Shown here piece after piece: positions 59,001 through 64,000 of a stretch of 64,000 bases of DNA. Made by a program: the position numbers and the translations under genes. The stretch is taken from positions 43,998,646 to 44,062,645 of the forward strand of contig OX463778.1 in assembly GCA_949825025.1 (NCBI GenBank), given 5' to 3'. This DNA is from Siphlonurus alternatus. Its lineage: Eukaryota > Arthropoda > Insecta > Ephemeroptera > Siphlonuridae. Under the pieces are notes generated by a model. That model was not told where the DNA came from and ran no database searches. It saw only the letters and a program-made list of their open reading frames with translations. Each line of letters starts with the position of its first letter. Position 1 is the first letter of the stretch.

Positions 59001-62000
59001 AGTTTGTTTGTCAGGGTATGTCTGGTAGCATCGGTGCCAAGTAGTGGACCTGGGGGTGACCACAGCAAGTGGGGTCTGGGCCGACTGCGCTCCCTACTGC
59101 GCCAGCACCTGCCTTCGGGGACCACGAGTTCAAACTGGCCCGCTGTGGTGCAGTGCTCCTCAATCGGCTCCCTGGGCCCCACTCCTGCAGAATGGCTCGA
59201 GGGGCAGATGAAGGCCGCTATGCTGGGATCCTCCAGCCCTGCAGCAACCAAGACCCCCCTCTACTTGGTAGGTGGCCCGATGAGAGAATTTTTATTTTTA
59301 CCCTAATTACTTATTACTTAAATCAGCCACAAGAGAATAAATAAATAAATAATAAATAAATAAATATTCCTACATTAATACTGTAATACTTGTGTCATTT
59401 AGATGCTTGTTCAAAAGCAAGTAGCGAGTGAACTGTGACCACAAGATTTGCACTTACTATGACTTTTTTCGATCAGTAATTATAAGGTCTTGTTAGTTGT
59501 TCCTATCCTTTACTTTTTAGTAAATATCACAGCCTTCATAGTTTATTTTTCTTATAACCTATATACATATTATAATCACTTACAGTTTTGATTTTAAAGA
59601 TTTTCAGAATATGAATTGATAGTTTGTCCAATTACTGCATCATGTATTTAAAACCTAATTGCCAAAGTTCAAACAACCTAAGTCCAGCAATTGTAAGTTT
59701 ATTTTTTTTATAGGTTTATTAATTTGTATCAAATTTGCTAAAAATCAAAAGATGCAAACTAGTTTCAATAAAATTTACAATAAATCTAAACTTTTTGCAG
59801 CAAGGAACTGTTGTGCTAAAAAAAATAACATTAAGGGTAAGGTAACGCCACCAATGTTAAAAAAAATCCCTCTCACAAAAATTCTGAAAAAAATTTAAAA
59901 TGTTCTCCTCTATACCCCCTATCAGTACCTAAAATATCAGGTATACAAATACGATCTAGTTTTTGAGTTATAAATTTTTAAAGTTGACTACTTTAACATG
60001 GAGAAATGAAACTCCCATGTTAAATTGGTCAACTTTAAAAATTCATAACTCAAAAACTAGATCGTATTTGTATACCTGATATTTTAGCTACTGATAGGGG
60101 GTGTAGAGGAGAACATTTTAAATTTTTTTCAGAATTTTTGTTAGAGGGATTTTTTTTAACATTGGTGGCGTTACCTTACCCTTAATAATAATATAAATGC
60201 TTATTGAGAGCAGCAGAAAAAAAAACAAAACAAAACAGATGTAATACATACTTTTATACAAAAATTCTACATGTGCTCAATGGGTGACTAAAAAAGGGGA
60301 TCCCATTCACTAAGTGTTTAGTCATCCAAATAAAAATATAATACTGTAAACATATTAATTTAAAATTTAATTTAGACATTTTAAAAATAAAATAAACTAC
60401 TTCGTCAAAATTTTAAAATGTTATTGACTAATATCATAAAAATAACATCCTACATAGCATCAAGGTATACCTTCCTTGTATCGACTGGCATTATCTGCAA
60501 CTATACTGGTACACTGCATAAAAATAATAGTATATAAAAATAAACGCAATTTAATTGTTAAATAGGGGATTGCTTAGTGCTATTTCACAATCTGATTATT
60601 GCACTAGCTACGATCCAAGTATCAACATTTGTAAGGAAAGAGAACCAGGCTTTGAATCCCTGATCCCTCGATCGTAATCTCTGGCCAAATAAACAATAAT
60701 GGTTGCATTTTTTTATTTCGTAATTAGAAAATATGCATAAAATTATGCTTTTCTGAATTTTTCAGATTATTTGGAGTGCGGGAACTAATTTAAAAAAAAT
60801 ATATTAAAAATATCTGAATTAGGGTGGTACAACCTGACAGAACAACCGTGACGTCATCAATAGCCAATCACAGCATGAGAAAATAATGGCATGGTTGTCC
60901 CATTATGTGTACCACCCTAATTAAGATTCGATATTTTAAATATTTTTTTTTAAAATTAGTTCCCGCACTCCAAATAATCTGAAAAAATTCAAAAAGCATA
61001 ATTTTATGTATATTTTCTAATAATGAAATAAAAAAATGCAACCATTATCGTTTATTGAGGCGCTCTAACAAATTTCAATTTAATTATTTTTGCTGTTATT
61101 TTAATTTTGTGATAAGATGTTTATTAACTATAGCATAATATATTTGTAAAGTAGCAACATCAAAATACATTATGTGATAATTAAGCTTTTGTGACATTGA
61201 TTGTAGTTGTCTTCCATTGCTTTGTGACAGGTGTACCCTAGTGTGTCAGACGTGCTTGGAAGTCATGATGGAAAGCAGGGTGGTGGGTGTCTGCCATACG
61301 CTCGGATGACTCACAGCAAGCAGCTTTGGCTGCAGGAGTTCTTTTACCGCTGGCGTGCAGAGCAACGGCACCGCTCTCGTGCCACGCCCCACATCAAAAG
61401 CTACTGCCGAGTCTCGCCAGACACTCGCCAGCTGGCTTGGTTTCTGCTGAGCAGCGCTAACCTGTCCAAGGCTGCGTGGGGACGTAGCACTCACCAGGGA
61501 CAGGGGCAGAACATCATGTCCTATGAGGCTGGTGTTCTCTTCATGCCCAAACTCCTGGTGAGATTAGTTGGCAATAGCTTGAGTCTCTATATAATATATA
61601 GTCTCTATAGATCAGTCATGTTCAGTCTTTGATATAGTTTCTTATATTACAGCTAGTTAGGACTATATTTGGTAATAATCAACGTTCCTTTATATCAGAT
61701 TACGCCACCGATTGGACCAATGTTAAGGGGCTTAGCCAATCACATTCAAGTATTTTAGGCCCCATCGTGTACTGCGAAACTTTGAATGCGCCAATATATT
61801 ATGCAATGCTATTTTTGAAATTTCGAGGTGCAATGGAGCCTAAAAATTTAAAGAAATTGACGCACGAAACGCGTCATATCTTAACCTGTATGAAGGAACT
61901 TTGGTAATAATTATATATGTACCAATATATAGATAAAAAAAAAGTACAATTAAGGTAGAGATAATACGGATAAGCTGGCCCAATGCTAAAAAAATCCCAT

Positions 62001-62541
62001 TCATAAAATGTATGAAAAAAATTTAAAATGTTCTCCTCTACATCCCCTATCAGTAGGTAAAATATCAGGTATACAAAAACGATATATCTAGTTTTTGAGT
62101 AATTAATTTTTAAATTTCTCTAATTTAACATGGAGAAATGGAACTTCCATGTTAAAGTAGTCAACTTTAAAAATTAATAACTCAACAACTAGCTCGTTTT
62201 TGTATATCTGATATTTTAACTACTGATAGGGGATGTAGAGGAGAACATTTTAAATTTGTTTCATAATTTTTATGAATGGGATTTTTTTAGCATCAGCTGA
62301 TCCGTGTTATCTCTGCCTTAAGTTTGTGATCTTACTGTAAAGAATTTTCAATGTGGATCGATTATAAGTTCAACTCGCTTAATAATGGTCTGCAATGTTT
62401 CAGACTGGCAAAAATACGTTTGAAGTTGGCTACAGTGGTCGGCAGGAGAGTGGAAAATTTCCTATGCCATTCGACCTACCTCTGATCCAGTACGGACCCT
62501 CAGACAAACCCTGGCTCTCAGACTATCTTATGTCTTCCTAA
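55934..62541 (+). CDS. TDP1: Tyrosyl-DNA phosphodiesterase 1 with N-terminal PBZ zinc finger, ten exons
   Basis: Hydrolyses 3'-phosphotyrosyl bonds left by trapped topoisomerase I; a nuclear repair enzyme of the phospholipase D superfamily. Join 55934-56024, 57454-57630, 57700-57912, 58078-58180, 58266-58379, 58449-58544, 58606-58770, 59015-59267, 61231-61557, 62404-62541; 558 residues against about 608 in human. All introns are GT-AG and phases match at every join. Catalytic motif 1 is H232-x-K234 with N253 (HHTKM...TANL). Motif 2 is H458-x-K460 with N481 (PHIKSY...SANLSKAAWG). Residues 9-28 form a C-x5-C-x6-H-x5-H PBZ finger, absent from human TDP1. The linkage of exon 1 rests on splice signals and phase; the enzyme body is certain. 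Introns are packed with palindromic MITEs. Confidence 0.92.
56342..56385. mobile_element. 28-bp TIR-only hAT-type remnant
   Basis: 56350-56377 consists only of CAACGTTCCTT, TATATC and AAGGAACGTTG, the two TIRs of the MITE at 61680 back-to-back. It is flanked by CTTGGCTT (56342-56349) and GTTGGCTT (56378-56385), an 8-bp duplication with one mismatch. Probably an extreme internal-deletion derivative. Confidence 0.6.
56820..56917 (+). pseudogene. LINE reverse-transcriptase relic
   Basis: Frames encode AYRALVKPVFEYGC, then after a deletion and frame change LEKVQRRAARRVTG. In LINE proteins these motifs are normally separated by about 15-20 residues. It is a decayed fragment unrelated in frame to TDP1. 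Confidence 0.7.
56918..57212. repeat. Inverted duplication of a coding-like segment
   Basis: Arm 56918-57044 is inverted at 57086-57212 with about 41 bp between. Both arms, each read in its own sense, keep an open frame with the same skeleton (YKEAG.S.D.HKI, KTL.N.IA, KE.AKLDNR in the right arm; HKEAG.S.D.HKI in the left), and many differences fall at third codon positions. The protein family is not recognised. It may be part of a mobile element. Confidence 0.65.
57454..57630 (+). CDS. TDP1: TDP1 exon 2
   Basis: Follows a strong polypyrimidine tract and TAG; ends CACA|GTAAGA in phase 1. Encodes a charged, probably disordered linker (ISKINTSDEENIII...) N-terminal to the catalytic core. Confidence 0.8.
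57631..57699 (+). other. TDP1 intron 2 (69 bp)
   Basis: Very short GT-AG intron made largely of a poly(T) tract. It is in frame and open, so intron retention would insert 23 residues rather than truncate the protein. Confidence 0.7.
57700..57912 (+). CDS. TDP1: TDP1 exon 3
   Basis: Begins after CATGCACAG and ends TTTCCAG|GTGTGC. Encodes a basic SPVTKRARF segment (possible nuclear localisation signal), a low-complexity linker and the start of the catalytic domain (APFHFFLTRI). Confidence 0.88.
58078..58180 (+). CDS. TDP1: TDP1 exon 4
   Basis: Begins after GTTCCAG. The donor is GTAGGT at 58181; using the alternative GTATCT four bases later would include a TAG stop. Encodes DLYDASLGDLAESLQINFMI, aligning with the FNYCFDVDWL region of human TDP1. 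Confidence 0.85.
58266..58379 (+). CDS. TDP1: TDP1 exon 5
   Basis: After TTTTCTAG. Encodes RKPLLLLYE through FGHHHT, ending within the first HKN motif (the catalytic His is H232). Donor GTAAGA, phase 2. Confidence 0.93.
58449..58544 (+). CDS. TDP1: TDP1 exon 6
   Basis: After CTCTTGCAG. Encodes TKMSLMYY...VVVSTANLIPDDW, carrying K234 and N253 of motif 1. Donor GTATGA. Confidence 0.94.
58606..58770 (+). CDS. TDP1: TDP1 exon 7
   Basis: After TTTTCTTCAG. Encodes GVWVSPACP, GESPTGFKSSLRSYL and LRDWLERVKQADFSDV. Donor GTAAGT. Confidence 0.93.
59015..59267 (+). CDS. TDP1: TDP1 exon 8
   Basis: After TTTGTCAG. Encodes VCLVASVPSSG, KWGLGRLRSLLRQH, VVQCSSIGSLG and TPLYL. Donor GTAGGT, phase 0. Confidence 0.94.
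59827..60189. mobile_element. Palindromic MITE flanked by TTAA (copy 1)
   Basis: Near-perfect palindrome. GGGTAAGGTAACGCC at the left (59835) is inverted at the right, with TTAA immediately outside both ends (59831-59834 and 60182-60185). Arms include ATGTTCTCCTCTA, CCTATCAGTA and TATACAAATACGATCTAG, meeting at a short centre near 60005. TTAA targets are characteristic of piggyBac-type elements, but the termini are not the usual CCC...GGG, so superfamily is unproven. Confidence 0.85.
60687..61057. mobile_element. Large palindromic element (AATGGTTGCA type)
   Basis: Arms of about 145 bp (AATGGTTGCATTTTTTTATT, ATGCATAAAATTATGCTT and TTTGGAGTGCGGGAACTA recur inverted) surround a unique centre with a perfect CRE at 60849 and CCAAT. 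Sub-blocks AAATTATGCT, CTGAATTTTTCAGATT and GGAACTA are also in the palindromes at 33186 and 52910, suggesting a superfamily. Confidence 0.85.
61231..61557 (+). CDS. TDP1: TDP1 exon 9
   Basis: After TGTGACAG, phase 0 at both ends. Encodes VYPSVSDVL, GGGCLPYARM, PHIKSY (H458, K460) and SSANLSKAAWG (N481), the second catalytic motif, then SYEAGVLFMPKLL. Donor GTGAGA. Confidence 0.96.
61672..61911. mobile_element. hAT-type MITE with perfect 8-bp TSD
   Basis: Element 61680-61903 (224 bp) with the left end CAACGTTCCTTTATATCAG and the right end inverted CAAAGTTCCTTCATACAGG. It is flanked by perfect GTAATAAT duplications (61672-61679 and 61904-61911). An 8-bp TSD with CA-starting TIRs is characteristic of the hAT superfamily. 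No coding capacity. Confidence 0.9.
61950..62321. mobile_element. Palindromic MITE flanked by TTAA (copy 2)
   Basis: Same internal blocks as 59827-60189 (ATGTTCTCCTCTACA, CCTATCAGTA, AACATGGAGAAATG). Terminal GGTAGAGATAAYACGGAT differs from copy 1. TTAA lies at 61950-61953 and 62318-62321. The ends have diverged or recombined while the core is kept. Confidence 0.85.
62404..62541 (+). CDS. TDP1: TDP1 exon 10 (terminal)
   Basis: After AATGTTTCAG. Encodes TGKNTFEVGYSG, FPMPFDLPLIQYG, DKPWLSDYL and ends TAA at 62539-62541. FPVPYDLPPELYG and DRPWIW are the matching human segments as I remember them. Confidence 0.95.
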   Translation, partial: TGKNTFEVGYSGRQESGKFPMPFDLPLIQYGPSDKPWLSDYLMSS

Positions 62542-62920
62542 GATAAACTGCTGTGTAAAGTATGTTTTGGTGGACAAAAATGAAACCCAGTGAACTTCTA
62601 TGTATACATATTAATATATTAATATATATATATATATATAATAGCTAGAGCAAGGATATAATTATATAGTTTATTTCCTCCATGGAGCTAGAGCATAAAA
62701 CATATTATGTGTGGTAAAAAATTATTGAAGCATTGGCTGTAATTATATCATGGGTTTCTATTATACATCTAGCTTTTTTAATTATTTAAATTCTGCTTAC
62801 ATGTTATAGTCTATGATTTTTATATAATATAATTTGCATCTATATAAGCCCCATTAATTAATTCCGGAGCCGGCCGATCGAGCCAGACTCCCGTGTCTTA
62901 ATTCCCCTGTAATACTTGTA
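62542..62920 (+). other. TDP1 3' UTR / flank
   Basis: AT-rich 3' flank with a TA run near 62618-62640. No canonical AATAAA was seen immediately downstream, so the polyadenylation site is undetermined. Confidence 0.4.
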
Positions 62921-63952
62921 TACAGGGTGAACACATGAAAAGTAGAGATTTAAAACTCCCATTATGGAAGGAAAATATTTTTTGTTAACAATGACATGCA
63001 CATCAAATTAAAGCTTTTAGAATTTCAAGTTTTTTTTTTTACGCCAAACTGAAAATTTCATTTTTGTGTAATGTTTAAACGTTTGAACACGTTGAGAAAT
63101 GGCGTTTTAACACACTTTTTGCTCTTAATGGCCATAAAGAAATCTGCAATTTTAACAGCGTTTTTTGACATTCAAATGTGTTAAAAAAAATACAAAACAA
63201 GATTTTCGAATGCACTGCTGTGTTGTGATAAACATTCCATTCTGTTCCTCATATTTAGCCCATCGTAGCGGTAACAGAAAACCTTCTTAATTCATGATCG
63301 AGCTACAAAGTTACAAGTTAAAATGTTTTGCATGCTGGGCAGAGAGAATTTTGCAAATGTTGTCATTTTAATTTGTCAATTTTTAATTATTCTTCTCGTG
63401 CAAAAACTGAAAGTGGGGGAGAGTAATTTAAGGGTTTGAATGTGTTTGACAGTTGGTTTACTAAGATTTTTCAACGTCCCGGCCAGCGCCGCTATGAAGA
63501 TAAATCTGCTAAGAAAGCGTTGTGCGCGCAAGTCCCCCAAAATGCATGTTTTGAGAACTGAGAACCAGCTGCTGTAAAAAACATTTGTTTAAGCTGCCAG
63601 TGGTAACATGATGAAGAACTGACTGCAAAATGGGTCCTTAATTGACATCATCATTGGATGAAAAAAACTTGTTTTGCAAATTTTTTAGCACATTTAAACC
63701 TCTAAAAACACTGCTAAAATCGCAGACATTTCCTTACATGGCAGGAACAAAAAGTGGGTTCGGACACATGACATTTCTCAACGTGTTCAAACATAACATA
63801 AAAAAGAAATTTTCAGTTAGGAGTTAAAAAAACTTAAAATCCTAAGCTTTAATTTGATGTGCATGTTATTGCGTAGACAAAAATTATTTTCTTTCGATTA
63901 TAATATAGTTTTAAATTACTTCTTTTCATGTGTCCAGTGTGTCCACCCTGTA
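62921..63952. mobile_element. 1-kb foldback transposon, TACAGGGTG ends
   Basis: The left end TACAGGGTG...ACACATGAAAAG and the right end CTTTTCATGTGTCC...CACCCTGTA are inverted, with TA on both sides (Tc1/mariner-like target). Inverted arms extend several hundred bases: GCACATCAAATTAAAGCTTT near 63000 is inverted near 63850, and TTGAACACGTTGAGAAATG near 63085 is inverted near 63776. The central part lacks a transposase frame, so it is non-autonomous. Confidence 0.85.
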
Positions 63953-63976
63953 TAATCTCTATTATATATTACACCG

Positions 63977-64000
63977 TTTTTTTTTTTTTTTTTTTTTTTT
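63977..64000. repeat. Poly(T) at window edge
   Basis: 24 consecutive T at the end of the window; it may continue outside. Confidence 0.9.

Larger units (their letters stand above)
59268..61230 (+). other. TDP1 intron 8
   Basis: 1963 bp. Holds two palindromic elements (59831-60185 and 60687-61057) and otherwise AT-rich DNA. Confidence 0.9.
61558..62403 (+). other. TDP1 intron 9
   Basis: 846 bp. Contains a hAT-type MITE (61680-61903) and a TTAA-flanked palindrome (61950-62321), which together fill about 70% of it. Confidence 0.9.

Overview
The window is nuclear DNA from an animal. Genes are split by GT-AG introns, the background is very AT-rich, microsatellites are abundant ((TA)n, (AG)n, (TTTA)n), and there are non-LTR retrotransposons, 5S-rRNA-derived SINE-like repeats and many small inverted-repeat DNA transposons. 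The organism cannot be named from the sequence. An invertebrate, perhaps an aquatic arthropod such as a crustacean, is my guess from repeat style and is not demonstrated.

Two protein-coding genes can be assembled exon by exon, both on the + strand. The first (37981-48464) is a complete four-exon D-type cyclin of 293 residues. It has an N-terminal LxCxE Rb-binding motif and a C-terminal TPTDVRDV phosphodegron. The second (55934-62541) is a ten-exon tyrosyl-DNA phosphodiesterase 1 of 558 residues with both HKN catalytic motifs. Its predicted first exon encodes a PAR-binding (PBZ) zinc finger, which would attach a poly(ADP-ribose) reader directly to the repair enzyme. Splice phases are consistent across all joins in both genes. 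Between the genes (50394-52720) lies a 5'-truncated non-LTR retrotransposon with a long open reverse-transcriptase frame.

Positions 1-37980 contain no gene I can support. This stretch is AT-rich DNA with scattered GC-rich islands of 150-400 bp, microsatellites and transposable elements. The mobile DNA is the most informative part. A 57-bp unit occurs twice at exactly the same length, each copy with its own 12-13 bp target-site duplication (TSD). A GGGYGCGATTCACGAA-TIR MITE occurs twice with 3-bp duplications, and one insertion is confirmed by an unoccupied paralogous site within the window. A 224-bp hAT-type MITE has a perfect 8-bp TSD, and a 28-bp derivative appears to be reduced to bare TIRs. 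Two palindromic elements flanked by TTAA lie in TDP1 introns. Other large palindromes occur at 33186, 52910, 60687 and 62921. Two copies of a ~0.6-kb repeat (32354 and 54620) serve as a before/after pair that dates nested insertions.

The two genes act in separate pathways (G1/S control; repair of trapped topoisomerase I), and nothing in the sequence suggests co-regulation.
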